This document shows positions 1 to 5,422 of a stretch of DNA of 5,422 nt, one piece after another. The stretch is from the NCBI GenBank assembly GCA_964612995.1, contig CAZTGE010000210.1, positions 1-5,422 on the forward strand, in the 5' to 3' direction. A program made the translations under genes and the position numbers. Positions within the stretch are counted from its first letter, which is position 1. Each line of letters starts with the position of its first letter. The DNA is from SLQH01 sp964612995 (GTDB lineage: Bacteria; Planctomycetota; UBA11346). The notes beneath the pieces are model-generated. The model saw nothing but the letters and a program-made list of their open reading frames with translations. It ran no database searches and was not told the DNA's origin.

Positions 1-2
1 GT

Positions 3-26
3 GCTCGGCGCTCCCAGGGGCCGAGC
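3..26. repeat. Inverted repeat H1 (7-bp stem)
   Basis: The arms GCTCGGC (3-9) and GCCGAGC (20-26) pair perfectly around a 10-base loop. The loop and right arm (CCAGGGGCC, 14-22) could instead pair, with one bulge, with GGCCCTGG at 34-41, so two mutually exclusive folds are possible. It is the first of a run of hairpins reaching to 245. Whether the element is transcribed, or belongs to a repeat or structured RNA that starts before the window, cannot be told here. Confidence 0.5.
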
Positions 27-46
27 TTTGAGCGGCCCTGGGGGTA

Positions 47-67
47 GGTCCTCACGCAGTGAGGACC
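47..67. repeat. Inverted repeat H2 (perfect 9-bp stem)
   Basis: GGTCCTCAC (47-55) and GTGAGGACC (59-67) form a perfect 9-bp stem with the 3-base loop GCA. The trinucleotide GTA flanks both sides (44-46 and 68-70). A 3-base loop is tight but permitted, and the same structure can form on either strand. No T-run follows on either strand, so it does not look like a classical intrinsic terminator. Confidence 0.6.
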
Positions 68-78
68 GTAGGGGCGAA

Positions 79-121
79 GTCCCTGAGTAGTTACTCTGCT
101 TTTTCATCAGGGGACGTCCCC
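79..121. repeat. Overlapping inverted repeats H3/H4 with a T5 run
   Basis: CCCTGA (81-86) pairs with TCAGGG (107-112), and the stem extends with one bulge to GTCC/GGGAC. Nested inside is GAGTAGTTACTC (85-96), followed by TGCTTTTT (97-104). This could be a weak rightward intrinsic terminator for a gene ending before the window, but the inner stem has only 4-5 bp. The outer stem overlaps a perfect 12-base palindrome, GGGGACGTCCCC (110-121). The three structures compete for the same bases. Confidence 0.35.
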
Positions 122-131
122 CGAACCCCCT

Positions 132-204
132 GTCCCTTGGTCGCTTGCATCACCGATTCCGATTCGATCTTCGAAAAGATCGCTGATGCAAACGGCCAAG
201 GGAC
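132..204. repeat. Long nested hairpin H5 (21-position outer stem)
   Basis: Arms 132-152 and 184-204 pair at 19 of 21 positions by Watson-Crick rules, with one G-T wobble and one mismatch. Inside, CGATCTT (165-171) and AAGATCG (176-182) form a second perfect 7-bp stem with the loop CGAA. The asymmetric bulge between the stems holds the tandem hexamer CCGATTCCGATT (153-164). Such a long compound stem is far beyond chance in non-coding DNA. It fits a structured RNA, a mobile-element end or a REP-like palindromic unit; the sequence does not decide which. Confidence 0.65.
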
Positions 205-210
205 CATACA

Positions 211-245
211 ATGGAACAGCCGGACCAGGGGTCCGGCTGTTCCAT
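211..245. repeat. Perfect 16-bp hairpin H6, no T-tract
   Basis: ATGGAACAGCCGGACC (211-226) and its exact reverse complement (230-245) are separated by the 3-base loop AGG. It lies about 157 bp beyond the stop of the leftward PDZ operon, and would be the strongest transcript-end structure available to it. Neither strand has a T-run after the stem, so it is not a standard intrinsic terminator. It could be a U-less terminator, an mRNA 3'-end stabiliser, or part of the neighbouring repeat cluster. Confidence 0.6.
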
Positions 246-401
246 GTGGTGGGTCCGGCGGAGCTTAATGGGCGCACTGCTCGGCGCCGCCCTCTTCGCA
301 GCTGAAGTGAATCAGCCGTCAGGGCCAGCAGGCCGAAGCGGAATGACCGGTGGCGCGCTGCGATACCTCCCGCCGCTCGTTGTGCAGACGCAGCGCCGGA
401 G
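246..401. other. Gene-less spacer, no assignable function
   Basis: This stretch lies between hairpin H6 and the stop of the second PDZ gene. It holds only small imperfect inverted repeats, for example GCTGA/TCAGC at 301-316 and GGCC/GGCC at 323-334. A rightward open frame starting at 269 begins with a few hydrophobic codons after a GGAG, but then runs antisense through the PDZ gene's acidic tail, so I do not call it. No tRNA, terminator or promoter was recognised. Confidence 0.4.
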
Positions 402-1697
402 TCAGTCGTCGGTCGCGTCGGTGTCGGGTTTCTGCTCCTGCTCGTCGCCCTCTGCCGGTTCCCCGTCGCCCGCCGCAGGTTCCTCGCCGTTCTTCGCTGG
501 TTCGTCGTTCGCGGTCTCATCCGTACCGGGGCCGAGGCGGAGGACGTCCTCGGCGTCGGGATCGGGTACGATACTCACCGCCACGTCGATCCGGAACACG
601 CCGTCGGGGTAGGCCTGCTTGAAATCGCGGGTGGTCTCTTGCAGCGCGCCGGGCAGTTCCTCGAGCGCGGAGGCGAGTTCGGCCATCGCGGTGGCCAGGG
701 TCGCGGCGCCGGTCTGCTGTGCGGCGGTGGAGAAACGCCGGGTGCGTCTGCCGGCGGCGCGCGGTCCGCCGGGCGTGGTGTCCTCTGCGACGGTCTGAGC
801 GTCAGCGTCGTCGGTCTCGGGTGTCTGGTCGTCGTCGGTCTCGGCCCCGCTTGCTGCATCGTCGGCCTCGGCGGTTTCGTCCGGTTCCGCGTCGGACGGT
901 GCTGCTGATGGTTCTGCCGTGTCCGCAGGCTCGGCCGTTTCGGTCGCGCTCTCCGCGCCGCTCTGCGAAGCCTCGGCCTCGGCCTCGGTCTCGGCAGCAG
1001 GATCGACCTGCTCGGGCCGGCTGGCGATGTGCACATTCAGGCGGATGTCGAAGTCGCCACCGGGGTAGACACGTTTGTATTCGCGGGTCGCCGTCTCGAT
1101 GCGTCCCGGCAGCGCGGCGAGCGCGTCGGCGGTGCGCCGGACGACCCCGGCGAGGACCAGGTTGCGCCAGCGGCGCTGGTTGGCCTCGCGTGTCGCCGTG
1201 GCCACTTCGTTGCCGAGGTCACGTTTGGTTTCGCGCTGTTCCTCGACCAGGCGTTCCCAGATTTCCTTGCTGGGAAAGGCCTGCATCGTACCGGTGAGGG
1301 TCTGCTGCTCGCCCTTGCGTTCGAGTTCGATGCTGAGATCCGCGCCGACACCGATCTCACGCGCGGCCCGCTCGAGATCTGCCGCATTGGCCACGGCGGT
1401 ATCGTTGAGGCTGAGCAGGCGATCACCCACCGCCAGCCCGAGGGTGTCGGCGGTGGAGCCGACGATCACGCTGTCGATCAACACCCCGCGGGCGTCGAAG
1501 GCGGCGCCGGCCTCGTCGGCGGCGATGGTGATGCCGAGGAACGGGCGTCGGTCCTGTTGTCCGGATTCGTTGTCGGCCGTCGTGTCGGGGGTCGTCTCTC
1601 GCGGGGTCGACGGCGAGTCGGACTCCGCCGCGATCAGGGCGGGGCCGGCCGTCAGCGCCAGACCCAGCATGGCGGGGAGGCAGCGCTTGCGCGGCAT
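402..1697 (-). CDS. Exported PDZ-domain protein with duplicated C-terminal module
   Basis: This 431-residue protein is predicted to be exported. The start ATG at 1697 overlaps the upstream gene's stop as TGATG and has GGAG at 1705-1708. Residues 1-24 form a basic then hydrophobic signal peptide, with likely cleavage near LIAAES. A PDZ domain spans about 50-138 (PFLGITI ligand loop; GDRLLSLND strand). A charged helix (145-180) follows. Residues 182-226 and 334-378 are two copies of one module, about 18 of 45 identical, sharing ALxxLPG, TR[ED][YF]K, YPxG and alternating FxIxxxVxI. Between them lies an Asp/Glu/Ala/Thr-rich linker (about 227-317) and an Arg-rich patch (GRRTRR). The tail after 380 is also acidic. 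No protease domain is present, so it is not an HtrA. PDZ domains usually bind C-terminal peptides; the ligand is unknown. Translation is probably coupled to the preceding paralogue. Confidence 0.85.
   Translation of the reverse strand: MPRKRCLPAMLGLALTAGPALIAAESDSPSTPRETTPDTTADNESGQQDRRPFLGITIAADEAGAAFDARGVLIDSVIVGSTADTLGLAVGDRLLSLNDTAVANAADLERAAREIGVGADLSIELERKGEQQTLTGTMQAFPSKEIWERLVEEQRETKRDLGNEVATATREANQRRWRNLVLAGVVRRTADALAALPGRIETATREYKRVYPGGDFDIRLNVHIASRPEQVDPAAETEAEAEASQSGAESATETAEPADTAEPSAAPSDAEPDETAEADDAASGAETDDDQTPETDDADAQTVAEDTTPGGPRAAGRRTRRFSTAAQQTGAATLATAMAELASALEELPGALQETTRDFKQAYPDGVFRIDVAVSIVPDPDAEDVLRLGPGTDETANDEPAKNGEEPAAGDGEPAEGDEQEQKPDTDATDD
564..698 (-). repeat. Second copy of intragenic protein module
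   Basis: This encodes residues 334-378 of the larger PDZ protein and matches residues 182-226 (1020-1154) without gaps over 45 positions. Shared residues include ALxxLPG, a T-R pair followed by an acidic and an aromatic residue and Lys, YPxG, and the ending FxIxxxVxI. The similarity is at protein level; the DNA copies have diverged, so the duplication is old or fast-evolving. Confidence 0.7.
971..994. repeat. In-frame hexanucleotide tandem repeat
   Basis: Four tandem units, three CCTCGG and one TCTCGG, lie inside the acidic linker of the larger PDZ protein and encode an alternating Glu-Ala (once Glu-Thr) run. Because the unit is six bases, gain or loss of copies would change linker length without shifting the frame. 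Confidence 0.7.
1020..1154 (-). repeat. First copy of intragenic protein module
   Basis: This encodes residues 182-226 of the larger PDZ protein. The first part reads as an amphipathic helix (VVRRTADALAALPGRIETA). After TREYKRVYPGG it turns into an alternating strand (FDIRLNVHIAS). It is followed directly by the acidic linker that separates it from the second copy at 564-698. Confidence 0.7.
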
Positions 1698-2503
1698 CAC
1701 AGCGCTCCGGCGTCGACCGAGAAGCGGAACGAGGTGGCGATGGCGGGAATCGGCTCGGCGACCGCCACGGCATCTTCGTCGGTGGTGGCCGGTGCGGTAT
1801 CCGCGGCAGCGTCGGTGACATCGGCGGTGAAGGCATAGTCGAAGCGCCATGCGGGCATCGCCAGCAGCTGATCCGGCAGCAGCTCGAGGTCATCGCCGCC
1901 CAGACCCGGCGCCGCGGCCGAGGGCCGGTCGGCGATCTCGTCGTCGAGCCCAAGCGGGTTGGCCTCCGAGTCGCGCAGCGAATCGAGGCGATCCTCGAGC
2001 TGGGCGTTGTCCTTCTTCAAGTCATCGAGGGTGCGCTGCTGGCCCTCGACCCGGCGTGCGAGCATATCGCGATAGCGTTGTTCGGCACGGGCGTCGAGCT
2101 CGCGATAGGGGATGCGCTCGGGCCATTTGCCGAAATTGTCGGCGAGTCGCAGGTCCTGACCGTTCCGGCGCACCACGACGTTGACCTGATCACCGATGGC
2201 CGACTGGCTGACCACCTGGCGCAGGTCGCTCATGTTCGAGATCGGCTGGTCGTTGACCTGGAGGACGACGTCGCCCTGCTGCACGCCCATGCGGTCGGCG
2301 GCGGTGTCGTCGAAGACCTGGCGGATGTAGACGCCCTGGTCCGGCTCCAGGTTCTGATCCTGCAGCACGCTGGCTGGCGGCGGGCGCATGTTCACGCCCA
2401 GCATGGGGGGGTCGTCGCCGGCGGGTCCACAATTGGAGCCGTCTTCGACAGCCGTGGCCAGCGCGGTCGTGAACAGGAGCAGGAGGGTCAGGTTGCGACG
2501 CAT
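1697..2503 (-). CDS. Exported PDZ-domain protein (smaller paralogue)
   Basis: This 268-residue protein starts at an ATG with AGGGG at 2511-2515 and lies 47 bp after ftsY. Residues 1-18 are a short signal peptide (RRNLTLLLLFTTALATA). The single Cys25 is not in a lipobox. A PDZ domain covers about 33-118, with MLGV as the ligand loop and GVYIRQVFDDTAADRMGV and GDVVLQVND as core elements. A highly charged, probably coiled-coil helix runs from about 133 to 180. The C-terminus has two alternating segments, FDYAFTADV (221-229) and FRFSVDAGAL (259-268), separated by an acidic Ala/Thr linker (about 230-251). This mirrors the plan of the next gene, so the two are probably an old tandem duplication. 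No protease or other enzyme motif is visible; a periplasmic scaffold or chaperone-like role is only a guess. Confidence 0.85.
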   Translation of the reverse strand: MRRNLTLLLLFTTALATAVEDGSNCGPAGDDPPMLGVNMRPPPASVLQDQNLEPDQGVYIRQVFDDTAADRMGVQQGDVVLQVNDQPISNMSDLRQVVSQSAIGDQVNVVVRRNGQDLRLADNFGKWPERIPYRELDARAEQRYRDMLARRVEGQQRTLDDLKKDNAQLEDRLDSLRDSEANPLGLDDEIADRPSAAAPGLGGDDLELLPDQLLAMPAWRFDYAFTADVTDAAADTAPATTDEDAVAVAEPIPAIATSFRFSVDAGAL

Positions 2504-2550
2504 CGGGAATCCCCTTTTCGCCTCTGAGACGATCGCGCGGCATCGCCCTT

Positions 2551-3504
2551 TCAGGCTTCTTCGCTCGGCTCGTCGCCGAAGATGGCGCGGACGAAGGCGT
2601 CGGGGTCGAAGGGCTGGAGGTCCTCCATCTGTTCGCCGACGCCGATGTAGCGCACCGGCAGGCCCAAGGTGCGCTTGATGGTGATGGTCGCACCGCCTTT
2701 GGCCGTCCCGTCGAGCTTGGTCAGGATCAGCCCGGTGGTCTTCTGGCTGGTGCCGAACACGGTCGCCTGTTGGATCGCGTTCTGGCCCGAGGTGGCATCG
2801 AGCACCAGCAGGGTCTCGTGCGGTGCCTCTGGCAGGCGCTTCTTGATCACCCGCTGCATCTTCTCCAGCTCGCGCATCAGGTGGTCCTTGTTGTGCAGCC
2901 GGCCGGCGGTGTCGATCAGCACCACGTCGATCTCGCGCGCCTGGGCCGCAGCCACGGCGTCGTAGGCGACCGCGGCCGGATCTGCGTTGGCGCCCTGCTT
3001 GACGATCTCCACCCCCACCCGTTCGGCCCAGATGGTCAGCTGCTCGACCGCCGCGGCGCGGTAGGTGTCGCCGGCGGCCATGAGCACGGAACGCCCCTGG
3101 TCCTTGAACCGCTTGGCCAGCTTGGCGATGGAGGTGGTCTTGCCGGTGCCGTTGACCCCGACCACCAGGACCACGGTGGGGCCGGTGGCAGCGAAGTTCA
3201 GCTCCTGGCCCTCGTTGCCTTGGAGCTCTTCGCGCAGGCTCTGCTTGAGGAAGTCGAGCAGCTCTTCGCCCGGGGCGATCTCGCCCTGCTTGTAGCGCCG
3301 CTTGAGCTCTTCGACGATCTCTTCGGATTTGGCGATGCCGATGTCGGCAGCGAGCAGTGTGTCCTCGAGCTCGTCGAGGAAGTCCTGATCGATGCGTCGG
3401 CCCTGTCCGATCAGTCCGCGCAGCGCGTCGCCGAGCGCCGAGCGGGTCTTGGCCAGGCCCTGTTTGATGCGGCCGAAGAAGCGGCCGATGGCTCCGAGCA
3501 CCAT
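2551..3504 (-). CDS. ftsY: Signal recognition particle receptor FtsY
   Basis: FtsY is the SRP-type GTPase that docks Ffh-4.5S RNA-ribosome complexes at the membrane and hands nascent membrane proteins to SecYEG. The 317 residues contain an amphipathic, basic N-terminus (GRFFGRIKQGLAKTRSALG) that fits lipid binding, a four-helix N domain (about 20-95), and a complete G domain. GTPase motifs are G1 GVNGTGKTT (116-124), G2 DTYRAAA (146-152), G3 DTAGR (198-202), G4 TKLDG (262-266) and the closing GVGE (288-291) with DLQPFDP. The long acidic A domain that makes E. coli FtsY about 497 residues is absent, which is common outside enterobacteria. AGGAGA sits at 3509-3514, four bases before the ATG. 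No ftsE or ftsX follows; two PDZ genes do. The identification is secure. Confidence 0.97.
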   Translation of the reverse strand: MVLGAIGRFFGRIKQGLAKTRSALGDALRGLIGQGRRIDQDFLDELEDTLLAADIGIAKSEEIVEELKRRYKQGEIAPGEELLDFLKQSLREELQGNEGQELNFAATGPTVVLVVGVNGTGKTTSIAKLAKRFKDQGRSVLMAAGDTYRAAAVEQLTIWAERVGVEIVKQGANADPAAVAYDAVAAAQAREIDVVLIDTAGRLHNKDHLMRELEKMQRVIKKRLPEAPHETLLVLDATSGQNAIQQATVFGTSQKTTGLILTKLDGTAKGGATITIKRTLGLPVRYIGVGEQMEDLQPFDPDAFVRAIFGDEPSEEA

Positions 3505-3545
3505 GTGTTCTCCTGTCGGTGCCTCATGCTAGCCCTGCACGACGC

Positions 3546-3567
3546 GGCGCCATGCAAATGCGGCGCC
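3546..3567. repeat. GGCGCC inverted/direct repeat between rsfS and ftsY
   Basis: GGCGCC occurs at 3546-3551 and 3562-3567, within a repeated GCGGCGCC, around a 10-base loop. It lies in the 82-bp gap between the rsfS stop and the ftsY start and could form a 6-bp GC-only hairpin in the leftward transcript. No T-run follows, so it may be an attenuating or processing hairpin rather than a terminator; it may also be chance in GC-rich DNA. Confidence 0.3.
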
Positions 3568-3586
3568 GGCGCACGGGCTCCGGAAG

Positions 3587-3970
3587 TCAGGACCGGTCCG
3601 GATCGGGCAGGTCGGCCAGCGCCGCGGCGTAGTCGACCGGCTCGGCCTCGGGCCAGAGGTCCTCCAGGGCATAATACGCCCGCGTCTCCGGCACGAAAGC
3701 GTGGGCGACCACGTCCATGCAGTCGATCACCCGCCAGCCGGCATCGCCTTCGACCGGCAGGTGCTTGATGTCGTGGCGCTTGCAGAAGTGGTAGACCTCG
3801 GCGACCAGGGTGGCCGCCTGGCGTTCGCTGCGACCGTTGGCGATGACCACGTAGTCGAAAGGCGCGCCGGTGCTCGGCGGCAGGTGCAGGACCACGAGAT
3901 CCTCCGCGCCCTTGTCCAGCATCTGGCGGGCGGCGTGGAGCGCGAGCTCGTAGGGGGTGGGCTGATGCAT
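3587..3970 (-). CDS. rsfS: Ribosomal silencing factor RsfS
   Basis: This 127-residue protein belongs to the RsfS/Iojap (DUF143) family, which binds ribosomal protein uL14 on the 50S subunit and blocks joining with 30S during starvation. Family landmarks are GAEDLVVLHL (21-30), the FDYVVIANGRSERQ segment (38-51), VEGDAGWRVIDCMDVVAHAF (73-92) and the closing RAYYALEDLW (97-106). The ATG at 3970 was chosen because AGGAGG (3975-3980) precedes it and the homologous region starts there; an open frame continues upstream to 4087 but shows no family similarity. VVAHAF replaces the more usual VVxHxF-like VVVHVF, a mild divergence. A short Pro/Asp-rich tail extends past the core. It lies 113 bp after hpt, not beside nadD or rlmH as in E. 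coli. Confidence 0.88.
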   Translation of the reverse strand: MHQPTPYELALHAARQMLDKGAEDLVVLHLPPSTGAPFDYVVIANGRSERQAATLVAEVYHFCKRHDIKHLPVEGDAGWRVIDCMDVVAHAFVPETRAYYALEDLWPEAEPVDYAAALADLPDPDRS

Positions 3971-4019
3971 CTGGCCTCCTGCGCGCGACGGTACGCCGGG
4001 AAAGGGCCAGCCCCAAGCG

Positions 4020-4041
4020 AAAAAGGTACAAGTAGTTGCAC
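4020..4041 (-). terminator. Possible weak terminator between hpt and rsfS
   Basis: Read leftward, GTGCAA (4041-4036) pairs with TTGTAC (4031-4026), including one G-T wobble, around the loop CTAC. One C and then five T (4024-4020) follow. The geometry matches an intrinsic terminator, but the 6-bp stem is weak and AT-containing. It could attenuate transcription from hpt into rsfS. No clear promoter was seen between it and rsfS, so readthrough is likely. Confidence 0.3.
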
Positions 4042-4083
4042 AGACGACGGATACGCCTTCGCCCACAGGGCTCGCCCCGGTCT

Positions 4084-4620
4084 TCACGACGGTGAATCGG
4101 CATCCGGTGCGGCGAGCGAGCAGACATGGGGCAGATGGCGGTGGCGATCGCCGTGATCAAGGCCGTAGCCGACGACGAACAGATCGGGTACGGTGAAGCC
4201 GACGTAGTCGGCCTCGATCGGTACCTGGCGTCGGGCCGGTTTGTCGAGCAGGACGCAGGTGAGCAGGCGCCCGGCGCCGGCTGCACGCAGCGCGGCGCTC
4301 ATCCGGCTGAGGGTGTTGCCGGTGTCGAGGATGTCGTCGACCAGGACCACGCTGTGGCCGGTGCAGTCGGGAATGTCAGCAAGTATCGGCTCACCAGAGC
4401 TTTGGGTGCCGCCGTGGTAGCTCGTGGACCGCGCGAAATGCAGGCGCAGATCCGGATGATGGATGGCGCGGACCAGATCGGCGACGAAACAGAAGCAGCC
4501 GTCGAGCAAGGGCACGAACAGCGGGCGCTGTCCGGCCAGGTCGTGGCTCAGCTCGCGGCCGAGCTGGCGTACCCGGCGGCGCAGGCGGTGGGCGTGGATG
4601 AGCACCCGCGGCGTGTCCAT
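4084..4620 (-). CDS. hpt: Hypoxanthine phosphoribosyltransferase
   Basis: This cytoplasmic purine-salvage enzyme transfers phosphoribose from PRPP to hypoxanthine (often also guanine), giving IMP or GMP. In the 178-residue form, RVLIHAHRLRRRVRQLG matches the family N-terminus and LLDGCFCF (38-45) is the pyrophosphate-binding loop. STSYHGGTQSSGE (65-77) is the flexible loop, and the PRPP motif VVLVDDILDTGNTL is at 91-104. LLDKPARR (124-131) and VGFTVPDLFVVGYGLD (140-155) bind and orient the base. The pyrophosphate loop has Asp where E. coli has Arg. The start is uncertain. The ATG at 4620 matches homologue length but has no good ribosome site. The frame stays open to a TTG at 4740, adding a basic stretch (QRRKRKRG) that does not look like the family. 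It is divergent from pgk. Confidence 0.9.
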   Translation of the reverse strand: MDTPRVLIHAHRLRRRVRQLGRELSHDLAGQRPLFVPLLDGCFCFVADLVRAIHHPDLRLHFARSTSYHGGTQSSGEPILADIPDCTGHSVVLVDDILDTGNTLSRMSAALRAAGAGRLLTCVLLDKPARRQVPIEADYVGFTVPDLFVVGYGLDHGDRHRHLPHVCSLAAPDADSPS

Positions 4621-4754
4621 GCGCCGATTGGAGCCGTGGGGCGCGGACGCTCCAGGCAAATCGGCGTCGCTTCCACGCTTCCGCTTGCGCCGCTGGGCCA
4701 GCGGTCGAAGCTGATCGCCTCCTGAAATCAACCACACCAAGGGAGCGGAAAACC
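4621..4754. promoter_or_regulatory. Divergent hpt/pgk spacer
   Basis: This 134-bp spacer must hold the signals for rightward pgk and, if hpt starts at 4620, leftward hpt. I find no convincing -35/-10 pair on either strand. AAGGGAG at 4739-4745, nine bases before the pgk ATG, is a good ribosome site. On the minus strand a perfect AGGAGG lies at 4718-4723, but no ATG, GTG or TTG occurs at a usable distance downstream of it. Confidence 0.4.

Positions 4755-5422
<668 letters not shown>

Noticed and set aside
79..115. Hammerhead-like CTGATGA motif on the minus strand inside a closed stem
   Set aside because: The motif is followed directly by AAAAAG; the required stem II then GAAA arrangement and a third stem are missing.
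211..245. Integron attC site
   Set aside because: The stem ends ATGGAAC/GTTCCAT do not fit the RYYYAAC/GTTRRRY core sites, the stem is perfect without extrahelical bases, and no integrase or cassette array is visible.
1..260. tRNA, 4.5S RNA, RNase P RNA, 6S RNA or tmRNA in the hairpin-rich region
   Set aside because: None of the diagnostic conserved sequences, such as the T-arm GTTC, GGAAGGAAGCAGCC or GAGGAAAGTC, is present on either strand.
1..401. CRISPR array
   Set aside because: The inverted repeats differ from one another and there is no regularly spaced direct repeat.
269..612. Possible small rightward exported protein starting MGALLGAALFAAEV after a GGAG
   Set aside because: The hydrophobic stretch is short and the rest is Ser/Pro/Arg-rich, the antisense image of the PDZ protein's acidic tail. 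It would need most of its length to overlap a real gene.
1029..1838. Long rightward open frames antisense to the PDZ genes
   Set aside because: They mirror the codon pattern of the real leftward genes, have no family motifs, and cannot be favoured over two genes with signal peptides, PDZ cores and ribosome sites.
3526..3557. Promoter for ftsY (minus-strand TTGCAT and TAGCAT)
   Set aside because: The two boxes are 20 bp apart, wider than the usual 16-18, and each matches consensus poorly.
2770..3768. Long rightward open frame (332 codons) opposite ftsY
   Set aside because: It lies antisense to the fully conserved ftsY GTPase gene and its Leu/Val/His-rich composition is what reverse reading of GC-rich coding DNA gives. 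It has no domain I recognise.
4126..4725. Rightward 199-codon open frame opposite hpt
   Set aside because: It is antisense to the PRPP motif and other conserved hpt residues; no independent coding evidence.

Overview
This window is GC-rich, tightly packed bacterial DNA from a Gram-negative-type genome. Two proteins carry Sec-type signal peptides, and Shine-Dalgarno sequences of the AGGAGG/GGAG type precede most of the genes. A long Asp/Glu/Ala/Thr-rich linker in one exported protein is compatible with, but does not prove, a salt-adapted host. The clade cannot be fixed from this sequence; a proteobacterium is plausible, and a planctomycete-like lineage is not excluded.

Layout. Positions 1-401 hold no convincing gene. 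Positions 3-245 of this stretch are packed with inverted repeats, including a 21-position nested hairpin and a perfect 16-bp hairpin. From 402 to 4620, five genes run leftward on the minus strand. In transcription order they are a hypoxanthine phosphoribosyltransferase (hpt), the ribosomal silencing factor rsfS, the signal recognition particle receptor ftsY, and two paralogous exported PDZ-domain proteins. A GC-rich divergent spacer of about 134 bp separates hpt from the rightward phosphoglycerate kinase gene (pgk), which is cut by the window end.

How the genes relate. hpt salvages purines, RsfS stops ribosomal subunits joining when nutrients run out, and FtsY brings SRP-bound ribosomes to the membrane. 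The three conserved genes therefore touch nucleotide supply, translation and protein export. The two PDZ proteins follow ftsY at 47 bp, are joined to each other by a 1-base TGATG overlap, and are predicted to act outside the cytoplasm. The gene order differs from the well-known ftsY-ftsE-ftsX and nadD-rsfS-rlmH arrangements.

Most notable points. First, the two PDZ proteins share one architecture: signal peptide, PDZ, charged helix, short beta-type segment, acidic linker, second beta-type segment. In the larger one, a segment of about 45 residues is clearly duplicated on either side of the linker. I do not recognise this module. Second, the phosphoglycerate kinase resembles the eukaryotic cytosolic enzyme more than typical bacterial ones. 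Third, the hairpin cluster at the left edge is unexplained.
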